Of a stretch of DNA of 34,571 nucleotides, positions 17,302 to 26,187 are shown piece after piece. The stretch is from Planctomycetaceae bacterium (GTDB lineage: Bacteria; Planctomycetota; Planctomycetia; Pirellulales; Pirellulaceae). Position 1 is the stretch's first letter. Every line of letters begins with the position of its first letter. Under the pieces are notes generated by a model that was not told the DNA's origin, did not search any database, and worked only from the letters and a program-made list of their open reading frames with translations. The stretch covers positions 1-34,571 of the forward strand of contig JAIYDQ010000006.1 in the NCBI GenBank assembly GCA_027487375.1, given 5' to 3'. The translations under genes and the position numbers were made by a program.

Positions 17302-18048
17302 ATGGGATCAGATTTTTCGAGCAATCCTTACACGCCGACTTCAGCATCGCCACTATCGAACATCCGGCTCGATGAACAAGGGGCATCAGCCTTGTTGTCG
17401 AGAAACTTTACGTATCAAAATGGATTAATGTGCAAGTTGACCTGCGTGCTTTTGGGAGTCTGTATTTTCGCGTGTGTTTTGAATATCGTGTCGAGCTTTC
17501 TGCAACTGGGCTTGTTACAGGGGCCTGCGTTCACGGACGAACAGGCATCTGCGAATGATCTTCGCGAACAAGCGGCAGGGGTGTTTTATATCGTTGTATT
17601 TTTGTTTACTGCAATTGTTTTTTCGACATGGATCAACCGCGCGCATCACAATGTCCGCGGTTTTGGTGCTCAATCCATGACGATCACTCCCGGTTGGGCT
17701 GTCGGGTACTTTTTTATCCCTATACTCAACTTGTTCAGACCTTACAAAGCGATGTCTGAATTGTGGCGAGCAAGTCAGTCGCCTGGAGATTGGATCTCCA
17801 ATAGTTCCGGTTTAGTACCCGCTTGGTGGACATTGTGGCTCCTCAACTTCATCTTAGGTCGTATTTCTCAGCAGGTTGGAAACGCAGCAACAACGATCGA
17901 TGGATTGATAGCTTCAACTTGGTGGAGCATCGCAGTCGCAGTGATGACGATTCCACTTGCGATCGTCGCCATGGGAATGGTGAAGGGAATACAGAAAATG
18001 CAAGACGATTGGTCAAACGGTTCCGGGGTAGCTACACAGATTCAGTAG
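17302..18048 (+). CDS. DUF4328 domain membrane protein
   Basis: The 248-residue protein has about five hydrophobic segments, near residues 43-70, 92-112, 128-146, 170-190 and 206-228. The DUF4328 signature is seen around ITPGWAVGYFFIPILNLFRPYKAMSELW (shortened here as TPGWAVGYFFIPILNLFRPY). The N-terminal MGSDFSSNPYTP tail supports the chosen start. The domain has no known function; members are small integral membrane proteins. It lies 46 bases upstream of the phosphohexomutase gene on the same strand, so cotranscription is possible. A structured leader precedes it. Confidence 0.85.
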   Translation: MGSDFSSNPYTPTSASPLSNIRLDEQGASALLSRNFTYQNGLMCKLTCVLLGVCIFACVLNIVSSFLQLGLLQGPAFTDEQASANDLREQAAGVFYIVVFLFTAIVFSTWINRAHHNVRGFGAQSMTITPGWAVGYFFIPILNLFRPYKAMSELWRASQSPGDWISNSSGLVPAWWTLWLLNFILGRISQQVGNAATTIDGLIASTWWSIAVAVMTIPLAIVAMGMVKGIQKMQDDWSNGSGVATQIQ

Positions 18049-18094
18049 TTTATAATGCGGTTTTGCTGATTCGCCTTTCGAAACAAAGCCATTT

Positions 18095-19924
18095 ATGCCA
18101 ACTATGACCGTCCCCCAAGCACTCGACTCCATTTCGCAAGCGGCCAAAGACAATCTTCTAAGTCCCGGTGCTGTTGAGAATGTAACACGTTGGCTGAAAG
18201 AAGATCGATACTCGGACTATCTTCCTAAGGTCCTCGAGCATATCGAGGCCAAGAAGTGGAAAGCACTGGACGATGCTTTCTGGACCGTGATACCTTTTGG
18301 GACTGGTGGTCGCCGGGGGCGAATGTATGAGATTGGCTCCAACGCGATCAATGATCGTACGATCGGAGAGAGCGCACAAGGGTTGGCAGACTACGTCAAA
18401 TCGGTCAAGGAAGCAGGTGCAACACTTCGCTGTGCGATCGCTTACGACACTCGACATCGCTCACGCCATTTTGCCGAGCTTTGTGCATCGATTATGGTTG
18501 CCAACGGATTTGAAGTGTTCTTTTTGTATTACTACCGCGCAACTCCTCAATTGTCGTTTGCCGTAAGAGCCAAGGAATGCGATTGCGGGATCATGGTTAC
18601 TGCCTCTCATAACCCGCCAAGCGATAATGCTGTAAAGGTTTATTGGAGCACGGGTGGCCAAGTAATGCCGCCTCATGACGCGAAAATCATCGACCGCGTC
18701 ATGAGCTGTCAGACAATTCATACGGTTCCGTTTGATAAAGCTTTGAGCGAAGGCAAGGTCAAGATCATCACGAAAGAGATCGATCGCGATTACCTGCAAG
18801 CTGCCGTTCAGTTCTCATGGAAAGGTCCACGCGACATTCGCATTCTCTACTCGCCACTACACGGAGTCGGCGGGTTTGCGGTGATGCCGCTTTTGAAAGC
18901 AGCGGGCTTTACCGATGTTGTTGCCTACGCACCGCATTGGGAGCCAAGTGGCGATTTCCCCAATGTTCCCGGGCATGTAAGCAATCCTGAAAACACCATC
19001 GTTTTCGAAGCTCCCATTGAAAATGCAAAGCTCATCAAAGCCGATATCGTGATCGCAACAGATCCCGATTGCGATCGGCTTGGGTGCGCCGCGCCGTTGA
19101 CGACTGACTTGAACGGTCCTTGGGCAACGCTCAATGGGAACCAATTGGGTGCGATTCTGGCTGACTATGTTTTAAGCAAGATGGAAGAGGCGGGGACTCT
19201 TACTCCGAAACATTACATCATCAAGACACTCGTTACGACCGATTTGACTCGGTTGGTAGCAGAGCATCATGGAATTCGATGTGAAGGAAATATTCACGTT
19301 GGCTTTAAGTGGATTGCTGGTTTGACTGATGCAGTTGGCCCAGAGTACTTTGCTTTTGGTACTGAAGAGTCCCATGGATACACGATCGGGACTTATGCTC
19401 GGGACAAGGATGGAGCGGTTGCTTGTTTGCTCATGGCCCAACTTGCCGCCGATTGTAAGAGTAAGGGAATCTCGCTTCATCAGTACTTGGATAAACTATT
19501 CCTGACTCATGGTTACCACATGGAAGACCTGTTGAATGTCCAGATGGAAGGTAGCGAGGGAATGGTAAACATGAAACGCCTCATGCAAGCCTTCCGTACC
19601 ACTCCACCCAAAACTGTTGGTGGCTTGAATGTCGCTGCGATCCGCGATTACAAGGATCTTTCGCGAAAAATAATCGGCGGTGATAAAGACGGCCAAGTCG
19701 AACAAATGGATGCACCGAAGACGGATATGATCGTTCTAGATCTGGCTGAGCCTGGGAACTACGTTGCCGTTCGTCCCTCGGGGACCGAGCCGAAGGTTAA
19801 GTTCTACTTCTTCAGTCGCCTTTCTCCCGCTGAATCGGTGGATCTGCCGGCCGCGAAAGATCGCCTTCAAAAACGACTGGCAACGTACCGTAGCGACATC
19901 CAAGCGTACGCAAAATCCCAATGA
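18095..19924 (+). CDS. Alpha-D-phosphohexomutase (phosphoglucomutase/phosphomannomutase)
   Basis: The 609-residue protein is a four-domain phosphohexomutase. The phosphoserine loop is VTASHNPPSDNAVK with S171, the magnesium loop is DPDCDR at 323-328, the sugar-binding loop is GTEESHGY and the phosphate-binding loop is RPSGTEPKVKF near residue 563. It interconverts hexose 1- and 6-phosphates, probably glucose or mannose, in the cytoplasm. The length fits the PgcA-like branch with an extended N-terminus. The substrate cannot be fixed by motif. It follows the DUF4328 gene; after its stop lies a nested palindrome. Confidence 0.92.
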   Translation: MPTMTVPQALDSISQAAKDNLLSPGAVENVTRWLKEDRYSDYLPKVLEHIEAKKWKALDDAFWTVIPFGTGGRRGRMYEIGSNAINDRTIGESAQGLADYVKSVKEAGATLRCAIAYDTRHRSRHFAELCASIMVANGFEVFFLYYYRATPQLSFAVRAKECDCGIMVTASHNPPSDNAVKVYWSTGGQVMPPHDAKIIDRVMSCQTIHTVPFDKALSEGKVKIITKEIDRDYLQAAVQFSWKGPRDIRILYSPLHGVGGFAVMPLLKAAGFTDVVAYAPHWEPSGDFPNVPGHVSNPENTIVFEAPIENAKLIKADIVIATDPDCDRLGCAAPLTTDLNGPWATLNGNQLGAILADYVLSKMEEAGTLTPKHYIIKTLVTTDLTRLVAEHHGIRCEGNIHVGFKWIAGLTDAVGPEYFAFGTEESHGYTIGTYARDKDGAVACLLMAQLAADCKSKGISLHQYLDKLFLTHGYHMEDLLNVQMEGSEGMVNMKRLMQAFRTTPPKTVGGLNVAAIRDYKDLSRKIIGGDKDGQVEQMDAPKTDMIVLDLAEPGNYVAVRPSGTEPKVKFYFFSRLSPAESVDLPAAKDRLQKRLATYRSDIQAYAKSQ

Positions 19925-19990
19925 TTTTGAAGCTTCTCGCTAAACGCACTGTTTTCGCATTCAAAAACATAACGAAAATAGTAGCGTTTT

Positions 19991-20051
19991 CGTGCTCGTA
20001 CTCGTGCTCGAACAATCGATTTCGAGCACCGTTTCACTGAGCACGAGCACG
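19991..20051. repeat. Nested palindromic element built from GTGCTCG/CGAGCAC words
   Basis: The inner stem is GTGCTCGAA (20004-20012) with TTCGAGCAC (20021-20029) around an eight-base loop. The outer stem is CGTGCTCGT (19991-19999) with ACGAGCACG (20043-20051). A further CGAAAA/TTTTCG pair flanks it at about 19973-19992. The copied short words suggest a mobile or dispersed repeat of the kind common between planctomycete genes. It could also stop transcription after the phosphohexomutase gene, though no T run follows. Confidence 0.6.
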
Positions 20052-20247
20052 GATGTGGTCGGTACTGGCGATTGGCGAGAAGTGTCGTAGTTTTTAGCAA
20101 CGAGACGACCGGCAGATAGAGAAAGACTTTAGGCGTAGGCTTCCAGTCTGTGTCAACTGTTAGATTACGGGCGGGACGCCTATTCTACGAGTTTGATTAC
20201 AAATCTTGCTAAGTTAAAGGCGATTTTAGCCTACTTTGAAATTCTCA

Positions 20248-20277
20248 TTGCGTAGGCCGAACAATTCTCGATATAGT
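20248..20277 (+). promoter_or_regulatory. Candidate promoter of the MFS transporter gene
   Basis: TTGCGT at 20248-20253 and TATAGT at 20272-20277 are 18 bases apart, about 65 bases before the ATG at 20342. Each box matches the sigma70 consensus at four or more positions. Its overlap with the word GCGTAGGCCG (20250-20259) may be chance. Confidence 0.25.
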
Positions 20278-20341
20278 GCGTCTCAATCCATAGGAGCTTT
20301 CTTTCGCGATCGGCGATTTTCTACTTGAATTAACAAAAACG

Positions 20342-21727
20342 ATGCCAATCGCCTCGCCACTTTTAAATCCGCCCGTAGCAGATGATTCGCAGCTTGAGGG
20401 AGTCGTTGGGACTCATGCGGATCTGGGCGTGATTGGGTCGCCTTCGCTAGTTCATGGCGAGACCCCATCTGAGGACCTTGAAGAGTCTGGTGCTCAGGAA
20501 CCCTCTTTTAGTGCCCTCATGTGGTTGCGCCCCAATTTGCGGGCGAGCATGCTTGATGGCGGCTTTTTTGGGCTGACATTAGGATTGGGCGAAACGTTTT
20601 TGCCAGCTTTTGCCTTAGCCATTGGGTTAGGTGAGGTGGTTTCTGGTCTTGTGACTAGTTTGCCAATCTTTTTTGGTGGGATTGTTCAGCTGGTCTCGTT
20701 GCGAGCTTTATCTTGGACGGGTTCTTACAAGCGATGGATCGTTGCCGGGGTCACGCTTCAAGCGATGACTTTCTTGCCACTGATTGCGGCTGCAATTTAC
20801 GGTTCTATATCCGCTTGGGCTTTCTTTCTGATTGCATCGATCTACTGGGGATCCGGGATGGCAGCGGGGCCTGCTTGGAATGCTTGGATCGGACACGTCG
20901 TACCACAACCGATACGAGCTAATTTTTTTGCCAAACGAACGCGTGTCATCCAGTTGGCAACGCTGGTTGGTTTTTTGGTCGGCGGTGGTTTTTTACAGTA
21001 CACCAAAGGCATCGATGCAGTGCTGTGGGGATTCGCGACTTTGTTTGTCGTGGCAGGGTTGTCACGATTCGCTTGTTCGATTTATCTGATAAAGCATCGA
21101 ACATCCAAAGCCGACGACGATGTCCACCCTGAGCCTGCACGACTGTTGGAAACATGGCGAGGAATTAGTTCTAAGAGCCGCAGTCTGATCATTTACCTGA
21201 TATGCATGCAGGCCTGCGTGCAATTTTCTGGGCCCTACTTCGTGCCTTATATCATTAAGCAATTGAACTACAGCTATGCGGCTTTCGCAACCATCATTGC
21301 CGCTGCTTTAGTGGCTCGTGTTTTGGCGATGAATCTCTGGGGTAGGGTTGCACAGAAGTACGGTACGGATCGATTGCTTGTAATCGGAGGAATTGGGCTT
21401 TTGCCTTTAGCGTCCCTTTGGATTCTGTCGCCTTCGCTTTGGTGGTTGATCGTTGTTCAAATGCTGAGCGGGTTCCTTTGGTCCGCTTATGAGCTTGCGT
21501 TTTTCTTAATGTTTATGGAGGAACTCCCCCAAAAGCGACGAGCCACAGCGCTAACAATATTCAACTTCGGGAACTCGTTAACATGGTGTCTTGGCGCATT
21601 GGCCGGTGGATGGTGGATCGCACATTTTGGAACATCGATCGAATCCTATCACGGCATTTTCGTGATTTCATCTTTATCCCGGGTCCTATGCGTTGGGCTG
21701 CTTTGGCGCGTCGTTGCTAAACGCTAA
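20342..21727 (+). CDS. Major facilitator superfamily (MFS) transporter
   Basis: The 461-residue protein has an acidic soluble N-terminal tail of about 55 residues, then about 11-12 hydrophobic helices in two halves separated by a polar loop (HRTSKADDDVHPEPARLLETW). Features such as AKRTRVIQLATLVGFLVGG and the helix-rich second half fit MFS permeases. The substrate is unknown. The gene converges on the sialic acid operon, which has no transporter of its own in the window, so sialic acid uptake is conceivable, but there is no direct sign of this and it is not an obvious NanT. Confidence 0.82.
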   Translation: MPIASPLLNPPVADDSQLEGVVGTHADLGVIGSPSLVHGETPSEDLEESGAQEPSFSALMWLRPNLRASMLDGGFFGLTLGLGETFLPAFALAIGLGEVVSGLVTSLPIFFGGIVQLVSLRALSWTGSYKRWIVAGVTLQAMTFLPLIAAAIYGSISAWAFFLIASIYWGSGMAAGPAWNAWIGHVVPQPIRANFFAKRTRVIQLATLVGFLVGGGFLQYTKGIDAVLWGFATLFVVAGLSRFACSIYLIKHRTSKADDDVHPEPARLLETWRGISSKSRSLIIYLICMQACVQFSGPYFVPYIIKQLNYSYAAFATIIAAALVARVLAMNLWGRVAQKYGTDRLLVIGGIGLLPLASLWILSPSLWWLIVVQMLSGFLWSAYELAFFLMFMEELPQKRRATALTIFNFGNSLTWCLGALAGGWWIAHFGTSIESYHGIFVISSLSRVLCVGLLWRVVAKR

Positions 21728-22324
21728 TCGCATCTCTTGTTAGCATAATCTTTCTACTAGGGATATAACCGAAAAGAAGCAAAACACCAAGCTTGCCCGA
21801 TCATTAAGACCAACTAGAGGATTCGCGGTCAGATGTACACTGAGTCTTCGAAGCCGATGTCGTTGGGTTACATTGTTTGTGTGTCCCTAGAGCCTTTGCT
21901 GGGGGCCTTTGCTCTACCGACAAGCGAGTAGCTCCTTTGCTCTGGTTCGGAACTTGTTTCGTTGGTGAAGTTATCAGCTTGGTGTGGCTTCGGCGACCAT
22001 CAGGTGCCTGCAATGGTTCTGAATATCTTTCTACAGCTGCGTTTTAACTCGCGCCAAGTCGTCACATTGATAGCAAGTCACTCAAAGATCGGAGCGGTAA
22101 GAAGTGTTGTGCGTTTCATATGTCGGATCGAAGTGCTATTGCTGTTTTCTGGTGCACTGCGAGACCTGCTGACGGACTCTTTGTTTGTCGATGCAAATAA
22201 GTGCGGAGGCCGACGAGTCAGAGTCGTTAAAGATTTCGAAGGCCACTATAAGGAAAAGGAGGTAAGAAAAGAGTCTGTTACCTGGCACGCAAAAGTTTCA
22301 CGGGCTTTGTCTATAGAATGAGTC
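21728..22324. other. Convergent intergenic region between the MFS and sialidase genes
   Basis: About 600 bases hold no convincing gene. CCTTTGCT occurs three times, at 21893-21900, 21906-21913 and 21934-21941. A hairpin at 22260-22283 may end the sialic acid operon. The 119-residue plus-strand ORF at 21962-22321 has an unusual composition and no family resemblance, and is probably not coding. Confidence 0.5.
22250..22283 (-). terminator. Possible terminator of the sialic acid operon
   Basis: Read on the minus strand, AGGTAA pairs with TTACCT across a twelve-base loop (22260-22283), followed by the pyrimidine tract CCTTTTCCTT (22250-22259). It begins about 41 bases after the sialidase stop. 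The stem is short, so confidence is low. Confidence 0.3.
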
Positions 22325-23479
22325 TTAGGGCGTGGTAATCCAGTCAAGATTTAAGCGAGCACAATCGATGTCATTATCGTCTTCGTATAGACACAGCACT
22401 GTGCCGTCTTGTAGTACGGCAAGATCGGAGTAGGCGGCTTTTCCTGGATCAATTGTCTTGCTGATGGACCAGGACTTACCGTCATCGCGACTGAGTTTGA
22501 TGCAAAGATTTTCGCGTTTGCCTCTGCCTTTCGGGATTTCCTTTCCTTGCGCATCGATTGGCCGCGTGTGTGGATTCGAGAATAGCAATACGCCCGAAGG
22601 ATGCCATAGCAAGCTTGCCATACAGCGTGGTTCCCACAACTCGGGGTGAAACTCAGGCTTGCTCCATGAGGTCGCTCCGTCAGCACTGATCGTGACGAGC
22701 TTACGATTCGGTTGAGATTCATTTCGAGAGATCATCATCACACGTCCATCAGCGAGTGTTGCGAGGATAGACTCGTTGGGGTTTCCGAATTCCCCTTCAT
22801 TGGGAATAGCGATATCTCCGGCTTGCCATGTCTTGCCGTGATCATCACTGTAGATCGTGCCGCAGGCTGATGGTGCGTGATCACCGATTCCGCCAAATGC
22901 TATCCAGATCGGAACCACAAGCCGCCCATTCTTGAGCTGGATACCGTGGCCGGGGCCAGTCGCGATAACTTTCCAATTGTAAGTGTTACGAAACGTCTCA
23001 AACGAAGAGGTTATCTCGACGGCATTGCTCCAAGTTTGGCCGTCATCGACGCTGCGCATCGAAAAGCATCGTGCATAATTGACGCAATAAAGGAACTCGA
23101 TTGCTCCTGTTTCGCGATCGATGATCGCCACTGGGTTATTCACTGTTTGCTCATGCTCGCCACCCGTTACTTTACGTGGGTTGCCTTCGATGCGAGGACC
23201 GTCATGGGCGATCCGTTTCGATTCTTCCCAAGTCTTCCCGCCATCTGTGCTGCGACGCAAATGGATCTCGATCTCGCCCCAATCGGAGCTATTGTTCTTC
23301 CGTGCTTCGGAGTATGCGAGCACAGTTCCCTTGGGGGTGACAACAATACCTGGGATGCGATACCGTGCGATCCCATTTAGCCCTTGCGGGAAGACGGGTG
23401 TTGTTTCAAGCAGAGGCTCCGCGTAAGCAACATTCCAAAAGAAAGTTACGAGAAGAAGCGACGTTAGCAAGTGTTTCAT
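22325..23479 (-). CDS. nanH: Exported sialidase (neuraminidase, BNR/Asp-box family)
   Basis: The 384-residue protein has a signal peptide cleaved near AYAEPLLE. It has the sialidase YRIPGIV motif with R41, the likely first arginine of the carboxylate-binding triad. Five Asp boxes are visible: STDGGKTW, SVDDGQTW, SDDHGKTW, a degenerate SADGATSW, and SRDDGKSW. This is the six-bladed propeller of the GH33 type, and D66 in SSDWGEIEI is a candidate acid/base. It should release terminal sialic acid from glycans outside the cytoplasm. It is the last gene of the gntR-nanM-nanA operon, 42 bases after the FAD oxidoreductase gene. Intramolecular trans-sialidase activity cannot be excluded. Confidence 0.9.
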   Translation of the reverse strand: MKHLLTSLLLVTFFWNVAYAEPLLETTPVFPQGLNGIARYRIPGIVVTPKGTVLAYSEARKNNSSDWGEIEIHLRRSTDGGKTWEESKRIAHDGPRIEGNPRKVTGGEHEQTVNNPVAIIDRETGAIEFLYCVNYARCFSMRSVDDGQTWSNAVEITSSFETFRNTYNWKVIATGPGHGIQLKNGRLVVPIWIAFGGIGDHAPSACGTIYSDDHGKTWQAGDIAIPNEGEFGNPNESILATLADGRVMMISRNESQPNRKLVTISADGATSWSKPEFHPELWEPRCMASLLWHPSGVLLFSNPHTRPIDAQGKEIPKGRGKRENLCIKLSRDDGKSWSISKTIDPGKAAYSDLAVLQDGTVLCLYEDDNDIDCARLNLDWITTP

Positions 23480-23521
23480 AGAAGAATCTCGTGTCGTGTG
23501 AAGAGGAATAAAAGATCTCGA

Positions 23522-25240
23522 TTACTTTGTTGGCTTCCACTGCAAAACTTGGCCGTCTGCGGAGAGCTTGGACCGTAGCTTTTCGTAATCAAGTGACTGC
23601 ACCGGTAGGTCTTCGTCGATCGACAAGCAAGCGGCGGTCGCTGCACTTTGGCTAGTGATCATCAAAACTGGTTCCATGCGGATGCTGGCGAAGGCCGTAT
23701 GGCTCGCGCTGAGTGCGAAGGTTACGAATAAGTTCTCGCATTCGCTCTGAAACGGTACGATGGCATCGTATCCGATGTTGTATGGACCGAATCCACCGCG
23801 GGAACTAGCGAGCTTGCCTTCGCGACAAACGGAACCGTCCTTTATGATGCGTCGAATCTCATGCACATCGGTACCATAGCTGCCAAGGCCGATCGACTTG
23901 GTCGCGATTTTCCTGCCAAAAGTGTGATGTTCGGTCATGACGAGATCGCTTACCATACGACGGGCCTCGCGAATATAGAGTTGATGTGGCCAACCGCCTG
24001 TTTCAGGAAACTCGTCACTTGGTAAACCGAACCGCTGCATATCCTCACGAACTTTCCTAGGCACGCGTTGATCGGTTGCTAGGAAGTGAAGAAGCCCACG
24101 ATGGTAGTTCTCGTGCGCTTTGGCGATTAACTCACGTTCGGCATAGCTCGCACTTGGCCATGCGTGGCTCGCGCCTGGTAAGTTGCTGCCAAAAGTTGCC
24201 GTATTGAAATCCCATTTATTGTTGGGAAGCGGATCATGTTTGGTGAACCAACGCAAGTCCATATCATCCCCGTTATGCAAGCATGCTTGAATAAACCGCC
24301 CCACAATCTCGTATTGTTTGGGATCATAATCGGCCGGCGGGACGATTGGTAAACGATCGGAAGCTGTAGTCAGGCAAAGTCGAAAGCAGTAGGCCTGTAC
24401 GCCAGGAGCAGGATCACCTGGCTTGCCTGGCCCTTCAAGTTCGATCAGCGGCAGCAAACCACTTTCAGGACGACCGACGATAACATAGGGATCAAGTGGA
24501 AAGTCTCGATCCCAGACACCTTGGCCTCCAATGACCCGTCCGTTGGCTAATGGCACGAGATGTCCAGAACGCGGTTTGTACTTTGCGTCATACTGGATTC
24601 CATTGAGCGACTCGCCGTACTTATCATTGCCTTCTCGCATTAAAGTGAAGCTTACACCAGCCTTCGCCATCAAGTCCCCTTCATACGTGCAGTCGATAAA
24701 CATCTTCGCACGAATCGTATCGCCGTTCTCCAAATTGATTGCTGTGATACGCGGACTATTCTTGGTGACCGACGCTAACTTAGCATCACGCAGCACCGTC
24801 ACGCTTGCTTCAGCAACCATTTCATTAAAGACGCGCTCCGCTTGATGCGGTTCAATTGCATACGCACCTCCCGTTGCTGGGCCCCCTTCGTTTTGGAATG
24901 GCCGATCCCATTCGAGCTTCTTCCCGTACTTACCTACAAGTCGCGTGAAGTACTCGCGAGCGATACCGCCTACACTGCGCGGATCACCAATGTCAACCGC
25001 ACTGAGACCGCCGCTTGTCATGCCGCCAAGATGACGCCCCGGTTCCGCAAGGATGACATGCTTACCCATCCGCGAGGCTTGCACTGCCGCCACCACGCCT
25101 CCTGAAGTGCCACCGTAGATGCAGACATCGTATTCATAAACTCGTGCGAAGGTCTGCTGATGGAACGTCGTAATCAAAAGGACGATGAGCATGTATTGGA
25201 AATACATTACAAAGAATGAAGGATGAACTTTCATAACCAT
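23522..25240 (-). CDS. Exported FAD-dependent oxidoreductase (PF12831-type)
   Basis: The 572-residue protein starts with a hydrophobic signal segment (about residues 9-33), then the FAD-binding motif YGGTSGGVVAA (42-52) and EPGRHLGGMTSGGLS, typical of the FAD_oxidored family sometimes annotated as xanthan lyase. The C-terminal FVTFALSASHTAFASIRMEP also fits. The annotated ATG overlaps the nanA stop by ten bases, and a second ATG two codons later gives an ATGA overlap, so the two are translationally coupled. The substrate is unknown. Its position between sialic acid lyase and sialidase suggests that it oxidises a sialoglycan, a sialic acid form or a linked sugar in the periplasm-like space. 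Confidence 0.85.
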   Translation of the reverse strand: MVMKVHPSFFVMYFQYMLIVLLITTFHQQTFARVYEYDVCIYGGTSGGVVAAVQASRMGKHVILAEPGRHLGGMTSGGLSAVDIGDPRSVGGIAREYFTRLVGKYGKKLEWDRPFQNEGGPATGGAYAIEPHQAERVFNEMVAEASVTVLRDAKLASVTKNSPRITAINLENGDTIRAKMFIDCTYEGDLMAKAGVSFTLMREGNDKYGESLNGIQYDAKYKPRSGHLVPLANGRVIGGQGVWDRDFPLDPYVIVGRPESGLLPLIELEGPGKPGDPAPGVQAYCFRLCLTTASDRLPIVPPADYDPKQYEIVGRFIQACLHNGDDMDLRWFTKHDPLPNNKWDFNTATFGSNLPGASHAWPSASYAERELIAKAHENYHRGLLHFLATDQRVPRKVREDMQRFGLPSDEFPETGGWPHQLYIREARRMVSDLVMTEHHTFGRKIATKSIGLGSYGTDVHEIRRIIKDGSVCREGKLASSRGGFGPYNIGYDAIVPFQSECENLFVTFALSASHTAFASIRMEPVLMITSQSAATAACLSIDEDLPVQSLDYEKLRSKLSADGQVLQWKPTK

Positions 25241-26145
25241 GAGAAGAATCCCATTTGATCGAGATCGCGATGAAGCTCTGCTTGTTGATCGTTGGTAAGG
25301 CCAGCAATAGGCAATCGCGGCGGCCCGACGTCGACACCGCGAAGCTTCATGACAGTCTTTGCGGCAGCCATGTAACCATACGAGGCAAGAAGCTTAATGA
25401 GTCGAACGGCTCGCATTTGCTCATCGCGAGCGGCTTGCAGATCGTTTACCGCGAAGGCTTGCATGACTCGGCGATAAATCGGGGCAGCAAAGTTATAGCT
25501 GCTACCAACTGCTCCTATTGCACCGAGCGACAATGCTGGAAGCAGCATCTCATCGAACCCGAAAGGTATGTCGAACTTGCTGTTGGAATGACGGCGACAA
25601 AGTTGATACTCCATCAAGTTGCTGCTCGTAAACTTGATGCCGGAAAGGTTGGGGATTCGAGGTGTGGCTGCTTCGAGAAACTCTGAAGGCCAAATGTTGA
25701 TTCCAGTCATCGTCGGAATCTCGTAATAGTAGAAAGGCAATTCTGGTGCAGCCGAGGCGATCTTAGACATGCTCTCGACAAGAGTTTGAACATTTCCAGG
25801 CTTGAAGTACGAGGGTGCGACGGCGCTGACCGCCGCAACGCCGAGTTGCTGAGCTTGCTTAGCGAGGCTGACCGAATCGTCCAAGCAATTGGAGCCTACA
25901 TGCACGATTAATTGGAGGTCCGTCCCTCGAACAACTCGACTCCAGCGATCCGCAAGCTGCAGTCGTTCATCAAGGGTAAGTGAGCTGCTTTCTCCGGTCG
26001 TGCCGCCAATGAATGCATATCGCACACCGTCAGAATGAAGCATTGCAAATTGCTGCTGGACGATGCTGAGGTTGAGTGACCCATCCGCGTGAAAGGGAGT
26101 ATGAGTCGCAGCAACGAGACCGTGGATTCGGAATGACGATGACAT
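25231..26145 (-). CDS. nanA: N-acetylneuraminate lyase (DapA family)
   Basis: The 304-residue TIM-barrel protein carries GGTTGES at 47-53, Schiff-base lysine K171 in SGIKFTSSN, and the catalytic tyrosine in YYYEIPTMTG (about Y141). The EIP-x-TG segment and FGFDEMLLPALSLGAIGAVGS are typical of sialic acid lyases rather than dihydrodipicolinate synthases. It cleaves N-acetylneuraminate to N-acetylmannosamine and pyruvate in the cytoplasm. It lacks a signal peptide, unlike its operon partners. It lies 42 bases after the mutarotase gene and overlaps the FAD oxidoreductase start. The enzymes for later steps (nanE, nanK, nagA, nagB) are not in the window. Confidence 0.9.
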   Translation of the reverse strand: MSSSFRIHGLVAATHTPFHADGSLNLSIVQQQFAMLHSDGVRYAFIGGTTGESSSLTLDERLQLADRWSRVVRGTDLQLIVHVGSNCLDDSVSLAKQAQQLGVAAVSAVAPSYFKPGNVQTLVESMSKIASAAPELPFYYYEIPTMTGINIWPSEFLEAATPRIPNLSGIKFTSSNLMEYQLCRRHSNSKFDIPFGFDEMLLPALSLGAIGAVGSSYNFAAPIYRRVMQAFAVNDLQAARDEQMRAVRLIKLLASYGYMAAAKTVMKLRGVDVGPPRLPIAGLTNDQQAELHRDLDQMGFFSWL

Positions 26146-26187
26146 AGTAAATTCAATTTATAGTTGATGATTCGAGACCGAATGGAT

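Larger units (their letters stand above)
19925..20341. other. Intergenic region between the phosphohexomutase and MFS genes
   Basis: About 420 bases contain no supported gene. They hold the nested palindrome at 19991-20051, two occurrences of a GCGTAGGC word (20133-20140 and 20250-20257), and a candidate promoter at 20248-20277. The short ORFs listed on the minus strand run through the palindrome and look spurious. Confidence 0.5.

Noticed and set aside
21893-21941. Three copies of CCTTTGCT
   Set aside because: Short and irregularly spaced; likely chance or a decayed repeat with no further support.
21962-22321. 119-residue plus-strand ORF in the MFS-sialidase gap
   Set aside because: No family resemblance, composition unlike neighbouring genes, no ribosome binding site, and it runs through the candidate terminator of the nan operon.
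22877-23380. 167-residue plus-strand ORF inside the sialidase gene
   Set aside because: Antisense to clear Asp-box sialidase coding sequence.
23522-25240. Annotation of the FAD protein as a xanthan lyase
   Set aside because: That label often follows this family in databases, but the sequence shows an FAD-binding oxidoreductase and no polysaccharide lyase fold.
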